Part shown: positions 11,682 through 23,742 of the stretch, piece by piece
Layout of the letters: each line of letters begins with the position of its first letter
How positions within the stretch are numbered: the stretch's first letter is position 1
Origin: Nymphaea colorata
Lineage: Eukaryota; Streptophyta; Magnoliopsida; Nymphaeales; Nymphaeaceae
Length of the DNA stretch: 64,000 nucleotides
NCBI RefSeq assembly: GCF_008831285.2
Contig: NC_045140.1
Coordinates: forward strand, 24,942,131 to 25,006,130
Direction: 5' to 3'
Position numbers and translations under genes: made by a program
Notes under the pieces: model-generated
Databases searched by the model: none
Told to the model about the DNA's origin: nothing
The model's input: the letters and a program-made list of their open reading frames with translations, nothing else

Positions 11682-12653
11682 ATGAAGAGGTCATCTACTT
11701 TTAGAACCAAAATTGGATTCTATATCAACGAGGTGTGCAACCAGGTGGCCTGCGTGAAGCCCGTCACCGACGAGAAGAAGAAGAATATGAATTGGCTCTT
11801 CTTGTTCGTCACGCAGTCCCTCGGCTACTGCACCCTCGAGCAGCTTAAGTACTTCTGCAAGCACGCTAAGTGTCATCGAACCAGTGCCAAAGATCGTGTC
11901 CTCCATAATACCTACGTCCTCCTGCACAATCAGCTCGTCGAAGCCCAGTGCAAGCTCTCTCCTCGCGAGAAGTTCTTCTTCTTCATCTCGTTCGTGCGGC
12001 GATGGAGCCTCCATCGATCTCCAAAGAAGACAGAACCAGAGAGTGCGATCTCTCCTCCCGCGAGGTCCGGCGTTTGGTTCCACTCCGCCGCGCCACTTGC
12101 CACCTGGTGCCTTCAGCCGCCGCCGTTCCCTCTGCCCCTGTTTCTCAGAACTGTCACCGTGAGGAAGACGACCTCCCAAACTGAGTGTGTCTCCCTCTCT
12201 AGCCTTCCATGGCGTGCAACAGAGGATGGGAAAGGGATCTCGACAGATCCCTGCCCTTCCATGCTCAAAACCAGAGAGGGAACGAGGGCTTTGTTCATGC
12301 GTTTGGGTTTCCCACGTCGCCGCCCACCGTCCAACCGACAATGGCACTTCCACTGTTCTTCCTCAACTAAAACTAGAGATAAAACGGGATCAGGGGTAGA
12401 GATCTATCCTCCTCCCTCGAGCTCCAACACTCGCCGCTTCCTTCTCTCCTCTCGCTTCTCATCTCTGCCTTGGGACGAGGAGGAACTGGTCGAGAAAGAG
12501 AAACGACAAAAGGATGATGTTCCTCTTTTTCCCCAAACCACCTCTGCTATCTTCCCGAAAGAGGCGACTTTCTTTCAGTCGGTCCAATCGACTGGTTCTG
12601 CTCGTCGATGGAGATGGGTTATTTCCTTCCCCTTGTCCTTATTTGCTTGCTGA
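11682..12653 (+). other. Coding-like GC-rich island of array unit 1, function unknown
   Basis: The plus-strand frame from ATG 11682 is open for 323 codons. Its first third (to about 11955) looks truly coding in ancestry: codons end mostly in G or C within an AT-rich region, and it reads EVCNQVACVKPVTDEKKK, then YCTLEQLKYFCKHAKCHRT, then VLHNTYVLLHNQLVE. I do not recognise the family. After about 11955 the frame becomes Pro/Ser/Arg-rich and is probably non-coding. The minus strand is also open for 220 codons here, a by-product of GC-rich codons. Unit 2 (ATG 15503) is frameshifted and unit 3 (ATG 19403) carries a TAG at 19562-19564 in the same frame, so an active protein shared by all units is unlikely. 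Confidence 0.5.
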
Positions 12654-12718
12654 GTTTGGGTTTTACCCTAAGTCGAGCAGAGCAGACCATGCCCTCTATC
12701 GACAACATTCTGGACTGA
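12608..12718 (+). other. Signal-peptide-like mini-frame, unit 1
   Basis: ATG at 12608 opens 36 codons with a hydrophobic core (YFLPLVLICLLSLGFTLS) followed by RAEQTMPS, then TGA. The layout resembles the start of a secreted protein cut short. The same frame is kept in unit 2 (16434-16544) and unit 3 (20332-20442) with few changes. A splice-acceptor-like CTCTTTCAG lies about 60 bp downstream. It may be the first exon of a lost secretory gene. I cannot name the family. Confidence 0.4.
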
Positions 12719-12946
12719 TGTTTTCTTTGGCTTAGTATAATATTAATTTGGGGATGACAACAGAGACTTTCCTCTTTCAGATTTATATCGCAAGTTCTAT
12801 GGCCAGACCCTCGGGGAGGGTTCTGGTATATGATTACTTCCTGCGATTGTTCGAACCCTCTAACAGAGCCCTTAACATAAATGTGCATGCTCAGTTTTAG
12901 GGTCGGCTGGAATCTTTGTTTCTCACAGATGTAATACACAGCACAA

Positions 12947-13048
12947 TACAGAGGATCTCATGCTTCGTTCTAGAGATTCAGAGATAACTTGAATAAATAC
13001 AGAGGATCTCATGCTTCGTTCTAGAGATTCAGAGATAACTTGAATAAA
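12947..13048 (+). repeat. 51-bp minisatellite, 2 copies (unit 1)
   Basis: Two perfect head-to-tail copies of a 51-bp unit starting TACAGAGGATCTCATGCTTC and ending ACTTGAATAAA. The length is a multiple of three, so reverse-strand frames show a 17-residue repeat, which is an artefact. Confidence 0.95.
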
Positions 13049-13461
13049 GAATACTGTACAACATATCAACATGCAACCTCACATGGATTCTATTACAGCA
13101 TGTATATAAGTATCTTTATCCATCATAAATCAAACAAAAAATACAAGGCTACATGATACATTCATAGCTTAATCTCCCCATACGTCTTAAAATCTAAAAT
13201 AAACCTTGGCAGCAACTCCTTCCCTCTGCGTGAGGTTCTTTTCCAGCAGCCTCCTACTTCTCTCTCAATCTCTCTGTTGCTGGACGTACCCCTTTAATGC
13301 TGCAATAAATGAATGTTCTCCTATCTATTCCTCAAATGTCTCCTTCTTGATAGTTTTTGAAAAAGAATCGTTAGGAATCATTTGATCTTCCATTTGGTTC
13401 TTCCCTAATCCCCATTCCGAATGTTTAAGGAAATCTTAACAAAAATTGTGGGTCTTACACT

Positions 13462-13569
13462 AAGTGTCATCGAACCGGTGCCAAAGATCGCGTCCTCCAT
13501 AATACCTACGTCCTCTTGCACAATCAGCTCGTCGAACCCGAGTGCAAGCTCATGATCGTGAAGGGTTAA
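13462..13569 (+). repeat. Second partial copy of the coding-like segment (unit 1)
   Basis: This repeats the island segment encoding KCHRTGAKDRV through NQLVEPECKL but continues LMIVKG and a TAA stop, where the island copy continues into SPRE. Equivalent pieces are at 17358-17465 and 21205-21312. It suggests that the original gene ended ...KLMIVKG and that the island copy is the rearranged one. Confidence 0.7.
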
Positions 13570-14423
13570 ATCATTTTCTTGAGGGGTTAAACATTTTTCT
13601 TCTGTTTCATGTTTTTTTATCTTTGATCTTGTTCGTTTCTCAGCTTCTTAATTAATCTTCCCTCCGGCTTCTTATTACCCCAGCCTATATATGTTCTACA
13701 TGTTGTGCTGATCTATTATATCAAGACAGTTTACCTGTGTGTAGAAATGATATGCCAAGTTCTGAAGTTCACCCGCGCATGACGTGTATAGAAAATGGAG
13801 CTGAATAACTCAATTTTATTGCTTGTCTTTTGTTCAAGTGATTATGTTTGATGTGCTTGTCTTTCGTGTGATCAACCAAAAGGCATAGATGGAGAGATGG
13901 TACCATTGCCATTTTTGCTTGTTTAGACTACACTAAGAAAGTGCTCTGACTAAAGAGTTCTCTAAAATTGTATTCAAATTAATCCAACAATAAGTTTGGC
14001 ATATTAGAACAGTTGCAAAACAACTTTATTAAGGTCGTTTTTTTAAAGTGAGGCATCACCATCTACCACCCTCGAAACCTGCTCTTAGCACCTAGTTTTT
14101 CATGAATAAGTGCTTCAGTTACAAAAAGGAGCTTGGAAGCTTTGATTTTTTGGTAGTTGAACTTACTTGACATTACTAACATACTGTAATGAAAGCCGTC
14201 TCAATGTGGAAGATGACTCGAAAGTGCAGACAACCACATACCAAATGCTTGGTTTTTTCTCTTTTATGAGAGTTTGCAACCGAATTCCCTACGGCCGGCC
14301 ACTTCATCTTTCAATTTTGAAGTTGTTTTTGATATTATAACAATTTTCAACAGGTTCAATACAGGTCAATTCTCAATTTCTATCAATTACAATTAAATCT
14401 GATTCTGATCTGGATATTATCCC

Positions 14424-17400
14424 AAATGAATTTAGACTTTAAACAAATCTAGTTTTGAATCAAACGCTTGGTTTTCTCTCTTTTATGAGAGTTTGCAACC
14501 GAATTCCCTATGGCCGGCCACTTCATCTTTCAATTTTGAAGTTGTTTTTGATATTATAACCATTTTTAAAGCCAGGCATCACCATCTACCACCCTCGAAC
14601 CATGCTCTTAGCACCTAGTTTTTCATGAATAAGTGCTTCAGTTACAAAAAGATCTTGGAAGCTTTGATTTTTTGGTAGTTGAGCTTACTTGACGTTACTA
14701 ACTTACTGTAATGAAGTCTTTGTTTCAGTACTCCATGAAAACCGTCTCAATGTGGAAGATGACTCGAAGGTGCAGACAACCACATACCAAACGCTTAGTT
14801 TTTTCTCTTTTATGAGAGTTTGCAACCGAATTCCCTAGGGCCGACCACTTCACCTTTCAATTTTGAAGTTGTTTTTGATATTATAACCATTTTCAATAGG
14901 TTCAATACAAGTCAATTCTCAATTTCTTTCATTTACAATTAAATCTCATTCAGATCTGGATATTATCCTCATATTTTTATATTCAAGCTACCAATTTAGA
15001 TTTATATCTATGTTCAAATTCAAAACCTGTTCTGGACTATAGATTTTAATCCAAGTACTCCTCGATCCATTCTCAATATCTATTATCTATTCCAGGTCTG
15101 GGTTTCCTTTTCGAATCCCTGTCCAATCCAAATTCAAGTCCAGATTACTATACGCTATCTACAGTCTAAAATCCCTCAATTCAAACCCACTAAATATGGA
15201 ATCCAGTTTCTAGCATACACCCACAATGATTGAATCCACTTCCAATTCTATCAGAAGAGGCGTCCTAAGCTATGCAAGTCCAAATGTATGAACTAGGTCG
15301 CTAGATTAGATCCTTACTCAAGTATATGTTAAAATTCAGTCCATTATTCATTTTGATCTTTCAATCTCGATCGATCTAAAACTAAAACTTCATATAAGAT
15401 CCATGTCTAGACCAGAACAAATCTCCTATTTGCTTTATTTTTGGTTTCAGACCACAATTCAAAACACCAACTAATTTCTAGAGCCAAAATCGAGTTATTC
15501 AAATGAACAGGTCATCTACTTTTAGAACCAAAATTGGATTCTATATCTACGAGGTGTGCAACCAGGTGGCCTGCGTGAAGCCTGTCACCGACGAGAAGAA
15601 GAAGAATATGAATTGGCTCTTGTTGTTCGTCACGCAGTCCCTCAGCTACTGCACCCTCGAGCAGCTTAAGTACTTCTGCAAGCACGCTAAGTGTCATCGA
15701 ACCGGTGCCAAAGATCACGTCCTCCATAATACCTACGTCCTCCTGCACAATCAGCTTGTCGAACCCGAGTGCAAGCTCTCTCCTCGCGAGCACTCTTTCT
15801 TCTTCATCTCGTTCGTGCGGCAATGGAGCCTCCATCGGTCTCCAAAGAAGACAGAACCAGAGAGAGCGATCTCTCTTCCTCCCGCGAGGTCCAGCGTTCG
15901 GTTCCACTCCGCCGCGCCACCTGCCGCCTGGTGCCTTCAGCCGCCGCCGTTCCCTTTGCCCCCGTTTCATAGAACTGTCTTACCGTGAGTAAGATGACCT
16001 CCCAAACCGAGTGTGTCTCCCTTTCTAGCCTTCCATGCCGTGCAACAGAGGATGGGAAAGGGATCTCGATAGATCCCTGCCCTTCCATGCACAAAACCAT
16101 AGAGGGAACAAGGGCTTTGTTCCAGCGTTCGGGTTTCCCACGTCGGCGCCCACCGTCCAACCGACAGTGGCACTTCCACTGTTCTTCCTCAACTAAAACC
16201 AGAGAGAAAACGGGATCAGGGGGAGAGATCTATCCTCCTCCCTCGAGCTCCAACGCTCGCTGCTTCCTTCTCTCCTCTCGTTTCTCATCTCTGCCTTGGG
16301 ACGAGGAGAAACTGGCCGAGAAAGAGAAACGACAAAAGGATGATGTTCCTCTTTTTCCCCAAACCACCTCTGCTACCTTCCCGAAAGAGGCGACTTCCTT
16401 TCAGTCGGTCCAATCGACTGGTTCTTCTCGTCGATGGAGTTGGGTTATTTCCTTCCCCTCGTCCTTATTTGCTTGCTGAGTTTGGGTTTTACCCTAAGTC
16501 GAGCAGAGCAGACCATGCCCTCTGTCGACAACATTCTGGACTGATGTTTTCTTTGGCTTGGTATAATATTAATTTGGGGATGACAACAGAGACTTTCCTC
16601 TTTCAGATTTGTATCGCAAGTTCTATGGCCAGACCTTCGGGGAGGGTTCTGGTATATGATTACTTCCTGTGATTGTTCGAACCCTCTAACAGAGCCCTTA
16701 ACATAAATGTGCATGCTCAGTTTTAGGGTCGGCTGGAATCTTTGTTTCTCACAGATGGAATACACAGCACAATACAGAGGATCTCATGCTTCGTTCTAGA
16801 GATTCAGAGATAACTTGAATAAATACAGAGGATCTCATGCTTCGTTCTAGAGATTCAGAGATAACTTGAATAAATACAGAGGATCTCATGCTTCGTTCTA
16901 GAGATTCAGAGATAACTTGAATAAAGAACACTGTACAACATATCAACATGCAATCTCACATGGATTCTATTATAGCATATATATAAGTATCTTTATCCAT
17001 CATAAATCAAACAGAAAATACAAGGCTACATGATACATTCATAGCTTAATCTCCCCATACCTCTTAAAATCTGAAATAAACCTTGGCAGTAACTCCTTCC
17101 CTCTGCGTGAGGTTCTTTTCCAGCAGCCTCCTACTTCTCTCTCAATCTCTCTGTTGCTGGACATACCCCTCTAATGCTGCAATAAAAGAATGTTCTCCTT
17201 TGTTACAACTTTATCCCTATCTATTCCTCAAATGTCTCCTTCTTGATAGTTTTTGAAAAAGAATCATTAGGAATCATTTGATCTTCCATTTGATTCTTCC
17301 CTAATCCCCATTCCGAATGTTTAAGGAAATCTTAACAAAAATTGTGGGTCTTACACTAAGTGTCATCAAACCGGTGCCAAAGATCGCGTCCCCCATAATA

Positions 17401-18323
17401 CCTACGTCCTCCTGCACAATCAGCTCGTCGAACCCGAGTGCAAGCTCATGATCGTGAAGGGTTAGATCATTTTCTTGAGGGGGTAGACATTTTTCTTCTG
17501 TTTCATGTTTCTTTATCTTTGATCTTGTTCGTTTCTCAGCTTGTTAATTAATCTGCCCTCCGGCTTCTTGATACCCCGGCCCATATATGTTCTACATGTT
17601 GTGCTGATCTATTATATCAAGACAGTTTACCTGTGTGTGGAAATGATATGCCAAGTTCTGAAGTTCACCCGCGCATGACGTGTATAGAAAATAGAGCTGA
17701 ATAACTCAATTTTATTGCTTGTCTTTTGTTCAAATGATTATGTTTGATGTGCTTGTCTTTTGTGTGATCAACCAAAAGGCATAGATGGAGAGATGGTACC
17801 ATTGTCATTTTTGCTTGTTTAGACTACACTAAGAAAGTGCTCTGACTAAAGAGTTCTCTAAAATTGTATTCAAATTAATCCAACAATAAGTTTGGCATAT
17901 TAGAACAGTTGCAAAACAACTTTATTAAGGTCATTTTTTTAAAGCGGGGCATCACCATCTACCACCCTCGAACCCTGCTCTTAGCACCTAGTTTTTCATG
18001 AATAAGTGCTTCAGTTACAAAAAGGAGCTTGGAAGCTTTGATTTTTTTGTAGTTGAGCTTACTTGACGTTACTAACTTACTGTAATGAAGTCTTTGTTTC
18101 AGTGCTCCATGAAAGCCGTCTCAATGTGGAAGATGACTCGAAAGTGCAGACAACCACATACCAAATGCTTGGTTTTTTCTCTTTTATGAGACGGCCGGCC
18201 ACTTCATCTTTCAATTTTGAAGTTGTTTTTGATATTATAACCATTTTCAACAGGTTCAATACAGGTCAATTCTCAATTTATTTCAATTACAATTAAATCT
18301 GATTCTGATCTGGATATTATCCC
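14424..18323 (+). repeat. Tandem array unit 2
   Basis: Same order of parts as unit 1, with an extra sub-repeat set at 14550-14810. The coding-like island starts at ATG 15503, with its frame broken near 15990. The signal-peptide-like frame is at 16434-16544. The 51-bp minisatellite has three copies at 16773-16925. By eye it is very close to unit 3 downstream of the island, which suggests recent duplication or homogenisation. Confidence 0.9.
16773..16925 (+). repeat. 51-bp minisatellite, 3 copies (unit 2)
   Basis: Three head-to-tail copies of the same 51-bp unit as in unit 1. The copy number differs between units (2, 3, 2), the usual mark of unequal exchange or slippage. Confidence 0.95.
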
Positions 18324-21300
18324 AAATGAATTTAGACTTTAAACAAATCTAGTTTTGAATCAAACGTTTGGTTTTCTCTCTTTTATGAGAGTTTGCAACT
18401 GAATTCCCTACGGCTGGCCACTTTATCTTTCGATTTTGAAGTTGTTTTTGATATTATAACCATTTTTAAAGCGAGCCATCACCATCTACTACCCTTGAAC
18501 CGTGCTCTTAGCACCTAGTTTTTCATGAATAAGTGCTTCAGTTACAAAAGGATCTTGGAAGCTTTGATTTTTTGGTAGTTGAGCTTACTTGACGTTACTA
18601 ACTTACTGTAATGAAGTCTTTGTTTCAGTACTCCATGAAAGCCGTCTCAATGTGGAAGATGACTCGAAGGTGCAGACAACCACATACCAAACGCTTAGTT
18701 TTTTCTCTTTTATGAGAGTTTGCAACCGAATTCCCTACGGCCGGCCACATCATCTTTCAATTTCGAAGTTGTTTTTTATATTATAACCATTTTCAATAGG
18801 CTCAATACATGTCAATTCTCAATTTCTTTCATTTACAATTAAATCTAATTCAGATCTGGATATTATCCTCAGATTTTTATATTCAAGCTACCAATTTAGA
18901 TTTATATCTATGTTCAAATTCAGAACCTGCTCTGGACTATAGATTTTAATCCAAGTACTCCTCGATCCATTCTCAATATCTATTATCTATTCCAGGTCTG
19001 GGTTTTCTTTTCGAATCCCTGTACAATCCAAATTCAAGTCCAGATTACTATATGCTATCTACAGTCTGAAATCCCTCAATTCAAACCCACTAAATATGGA
19101 ATCCAGCTTCTAGCATACACCCACAATGATTGAATCCACTTCCAATTCTATCAGAAGAGGCATCCTAAGCTATGCCAGTCCAAATGTATGAACTAGGTCG
19201 CTAGATTAGATCCTTACTCAAGTATATGATAAAATTCAGTCCATTATTCATTTTGATCTTTCAATCTCGATCAATCTAAAACTAAAACTTCATATAACAT
19301 CCATGTCTAGACCAGAATAAATCTCCTATTTGCTTTATTTCTGGTTTCAGACCACAATTCAAAACACCAACTAATTTCCAGAGCCAAAATTGAGTTATCA
19401 AAATGAACAGGTCATCTACTTTTAGAACCAAAATTGGATTCTATATCTATGAGGTGTGCAACCAGGTGGCCTGCGTGAAGCCCGTCACCGACGAGAAGAA
19501 GAAGAATATGAATTGGCACTTCTTGTTCATCACGCAGTCCCTTGGCTACTGCACCCTCGAGTAGCTTAAGTACTTTTGCAAGCACGCTAAGTGTCATCGA
19601 ACCGGTGCCAAAGATCGCGTCCTCCATAATACCTACGTCCTCCTGCACAATCAGCTCGTCGAAGCCGAGTGCAAGCTCTCTCCTCACGAGCACTCTTTCT
19701 TCTTCATTTCGTTCGTGCGGCAATGGAGCCTCCATCGGTCTCCAAAGAAGACAGAACCAGAGAGAGCGATCTCTCCTCCTCCTGCGAGGTCCGGCATTCG
19801 GTTCCACTCCGCCGCGCCACCTGCCGCCTGGTGCCTTCAGCCGCCGCCGTTCCCTCTGCCCCCGTTTCTCAGAACTGTCACAGTGAGGAAGACGACCTCC
19901 AAAACCGAGTGTGTCTCCCTCTCTAGCCTTCCATGGCGTGCAACAGAGGATGGGAAAGGGATCTCGAAGGATCTCTGCCCTTCCATGCTCAAAACCAGAG
20001 AGGGAACGAGGGCTTTGTTCGTGCGTTTGCATTTCCCACGTCGCCGGCCACCGTCCGACCGACAGTGGCACTTCCACTGTTCTTCCTCAACTAAAACCAG
20101 AGAGAAAACGGGATCAGGGGGAGAGATCTATCCTCCTCCCTCGAGCTCCAACGCTCGCCGCTTCCTTCTCTCCTCTCATTTCTCATCTCTGCCTTGGGAC
20201 GAGGAGAAACTGGCCGAGAAAGAGGAACGACAAAAGGATGATGTTCCTCTTTTTCCCCAAACCACCTCTGCTACTTTCCCGAAAGAGGCGACTTCCTTTC
20301 AGTCGGTCGAATCGACTGGTTCTGCTCGTCGATGGAGTTGGGTTATTTCCTTCCCCTCGTCCTTATTTGCTTGCTGAGTTTGGGTTTTACCCTAAGTCGA
20401 GCAAAGCAGACCATGCCCTCTGTCGACAACATTCTAGACTGATGTTTTCTTTGGCTTGGTACAATATTAATTTGGGGATGACAACAGAGACTTTCCTCTT
20501 TCAGATTTGTATCGCAAGTTCTATGGCCAGACCTTCGGGGAGGGTTCTGGTATATGATTACTTCCTGTGATTGTTCGTACCCTCTAACAGAGCCCTTAAC
20601 ATAAATGTGCATGATCAGTTTTAGGGTCGGCTGGAATCTTTGTTTCTCACACATGGTATACACAGCACAATACAGAGGATCTCATGCTTCGTTCTAGAGA
20701 TTCAGAGATAACTTGAATAAATACAGAGGATCTCATGCTTCGTTCTAGAGATTCAGAGATAACTTGAATAAAGAACACTGTACAACATATCAACATGCAA
20801 TCTCACATGGATTCTATTATAGCATATATATAAGTATCTTTATCCATCATAAATCAAACAGAAAATACAAGGCTACATGATACATTCATAGCTTAATCTC
20901 CCCATACCTCTTAAAATCTGAAATAAACCTTGGCAGTAACTCCTTCCCTCTGCGTGAGGTTCTTTTCCAGCAGCCTCCTACTTCTCTCTCAATCTCTCTG
21001 TTGCTGGACATACCCCTCTAATGCTGCAATAAAAGAATGTTCTCCTTTGTTACAACTTTATCCCTATCTATTCCTCAAATGTCTCCTTCTTGATAGTTTT
21101 TGAAAAAGAATCATTAGGAATCATTTGATCTTCCATTTGATTCTTCCCTAATCCCCATTCCGAATGTTTAAGGAAATCTTAACAAAAATTGTGGGTCTTA
21201 CACTAAGTGTCATCAAACCGGTGCCAAAGATCGCGTCCCCCATAATACCTACGTCCTCCTGCACAATCAGCTCGTCGAACCCGAGTGCAAGCTCATGATC

Positions 21301-22190
21301 GTGAAGGGTTAGATCATTTTCTTGAGGGGGTAGACATTTTTCTTCTGTTTCATGTTTCTTTATCTTTGATCTTGTTCGTTTCTCAGCTTGTTAATTAATC
21401 TGCCCTCCGGCTTCTTGATACCCCGGCCTATATATGTTCTACATGTTGTGCTGATCTATTATATCAAGACAGTTTACCTGTGTGTGGAAATGATATGCCA
21501 AGTTCTGAAGTTCACCCGCGCATGACGTGTATAGAAAATAGAGCTGAATAACTCAATTTTATTGCTTGTCTTTTGTTCAAATGATTATGTTTGATGTGCT
21601 TGTCTTTCGTGTGATCAACCAAAAGGCATAGATGGAGAGATGGTACCATTGTCATTTTTGCTTGTTTAGACTACACTAAGAAAGTGCTCTGACTAAAGAG
21701 TTCTCTAAAATTGTATTCAAATTAATCCAACAATAAGTTTGGCATATTAGAACAGTTGCAAAACAACTTTATTAAGGTCGTTTTTTTAAAGCGATGCATC
21801 ACCATCTACCACCTTCGAACCATGCTCTTAGCACGTAGTTTTTCATGAATAAGTGCTTCAGTTACAAAAAGGAGCTTGGAAGCTTTGATTTTTTTGTAGT
21901 TGAGCTTACTTGACGTTACTAACTTACTGTAATGAAGTCTTTGTTTCAGTGCTCCATGAAAGCCGTCTCAAAGTGGAAGATGACTCGAAAGTGCAGACAA
22001 CCACATACCAAATGCTTGGTTTTTTCTCTTTTATGAGAGTTTGCAACCCAATTCCCTACGGCCGGCCACTTCATCTTTCAATTTTGAAGTTGGTTTTGAT
22101 ATTATAACCATTTTCAACAGGTTCAATACAGGTCAATTCTCAATTTCTTTCATTTATAATTAAATCTGATTCTGATCTGGATATTATCCC
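18324..22190 (+). repeat. Tandem array unit 3
   Basis: Same order of parts again. The island ATG is at 19403; a TAG interrupts the plus frame at 19562-19564, while the antisense frame stays open for 221 codons. The signal-peptide-like frame is at 20332-20442, the minisatellite at 20671-20772, and the second partial coding-like segment at 21205-21312. Confidence 0.9.
20671..20772 (+). repeat. 51-bp minisatellite, 2 copies (unit 3)
   Basis: Two head-to-tail copies of the array's 51-bp unit. Confidence 0.95.
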
Positions 22191-22884
22191 AAATGAATTT
22201 AGACTTTAAACAAATCTAGTTTTGAATCAAACGCTTGGTTTTCTCTCTTTTATGAGAGTTTGCAACCGAATTCCCTATGGCCGGCCACTTCATCTTTCAA
22301 TTTTGAAGTTGTTTTTGATATTATTACCATTTTCAATAGATTCAATACAGATCAATTCTCAATTTCTTTCATTTACAATTAAATCTGATTCAGATCTGGA
22401 TATTATCCTCAGATTTTTATATTCAAGCTACTAATTTAGATTTATATCTATGTTCAAATTCAAAACCTGGTCTGGACTATAGAATTTAATTCAAGTACTC
22501 CTCGATCCATTCTCAATATCTATTATCTATTCCAAGTCTGGGTTTCCTTTTCGAATCCCTGTCCAATCCAAATTCAAGTCCAGATTACTATACGCTATCT
22601 ACGGTCTGAAATCCCTCAATTCAAACCCACTAAATATGGAATCTAGTTTCTAGCATACACCCACAATGATTGAATGCACTTCCAATTCTATCAGAAGAGG
22701 CGTCCTAAGCTATTCAAGTCCAACTTCATATAAGATCCATGTCTAGACCAGAACAAATCTCCTATTTGCTTTATTTCTGGTTTCAGACCACAATTCAAAA
22801 CACCAACTAATTTCCAGAGCCAAAATTGAGTTCTCAAAATGAACAGGTCATCTACTTTTAGAACCAAAATTGGATTCTATATGG
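22191..22884 (+). repeat. Truncated tandem array unit 4
   Basis: The fourth unit holds only the leader. It stops abruptly just after the island ATG (22839), within the codons for FRTKIGFYM, where unrelated sequence starting GACGAAGACAACC takes over. This marks the right edge of the array. A short deletion relative to other units is also visible near 22720. Confidence 0.85.
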
Positions 22885-23130
22885 ACGAAGACAACCTATA
22901 TCTGCAGTTGTATTAGTCATAACAGGCAAGGTAATAGACTCACCTTATCCAAGATTCCTTGATGGAGGCATTAGGTTGTCCATGTAGGAGAAATGATAAA
23001 TAAAATGGAGCCTTTTTTAAGTTGAATGACAAGTTCAATGCAAACAAATATGAGTTTTTCCTCTCGAAAGGCATCTGCACTAAATCCTTTCCACTGATAC
23101 GCAAAGGTAGTAGAACACGGAAGTTAAGGA

Positions 23131-23742
23131 AGTGCAGACAAATGCTTCACTAAAAATGCACACTGTTTCTCTTTTATCTTCCTTTCCAGTAAGTATTAAC
23201 AAAAAGAACACCTAGAAGCGGATACCAAGTGCTGCATCTGCTCCAACTTTGATAAGAGTTCAGTAACGTGACTCAATGGTAACCTTTTGGTTGCATGATC
23301 TGGGTTGAAAATGCAAGGAACAGACCTTCAAGATATATTATGCATTTCTTGTCCCTTATGTGAACAAACGTGCATAGGCCGAATACCTTTTTTTTCTTTT
23401 GTTGGTTGCAAAGCAAGTGTTGGAATGAGTCCTGATAAAGATGCAAAAAGTTGGTTTGTTTGGCAAGCAAAACTCCTTTATAAAGGGTTAAAAGTGCAGA
23501 CAAATGCTTCACTAAAAATGCACACCGTTTCTCTTTTATCTTCCTTTCCAGTAAGTATTAACAAAAAGAACACCTAGAAGCGGATACCAAGTGCTGCATC
23601 TGCACCAACTTTGATAAGAGTTCAGTAACGTGAATTAATGGTAACATTTTGGTTGCATGATCTGGGTTGAAAATGCAAGGAACAGACCTTCAATATATAT
23701 TATGCATTTCTTGTCCCATATGTGAACAAACATGCATAGGCC
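23131..23742. repeat. 250-bp direct repeat (23131-23380 and 23493-23742)
   Basis: Two nearly identical 250-bp copies lie 362 bp apart. Each starts AGTGCAGACAAATGCTTCAC and ends GTGAACAAAC-TGCATAGGCC. The end of the second copy forms the outer part of the palindrome that follows. No coding content is recognised. Confidence 0.9.

Larger units (their letters stand above)
10885..14423 (+). repeat. Tandem array unit 1
   Basis: First of three long tandem units; homologous landmarks fall at 10885, 14424, 18324 and 22191. In order the unit has a leader with TTTTATGAGAGTTTGCAACC sub-repeats, about 680 bp of AT-rich leader, a GC-rich coding-like island starting ATG at 11682, a signal-peptide-like mini-frame at 12608-12718, a splice-acceptor-like TTTCCTCTTTCAG near 12780, a 51-bp minisatellite (two copies), a second partial copy of the coding-like segment (13462-13569), and DSKVQTT-encoding sub-repeats. 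Unit 1 is shorter than the others at its left end. Confidence 0.9.

Noticed and set aside
16749-16949. Protein with three 17-residue repeats
   Set aside because: It is the antisense translation of the 51-bp DNA minisatellite and is open only because 51 is divisible by three.
12947-20772. Possible CRISPR-like array
   Set aside because: The 51-bp repeats are directly head-to-tail with no spacers, and the DNA is plant nuclear.
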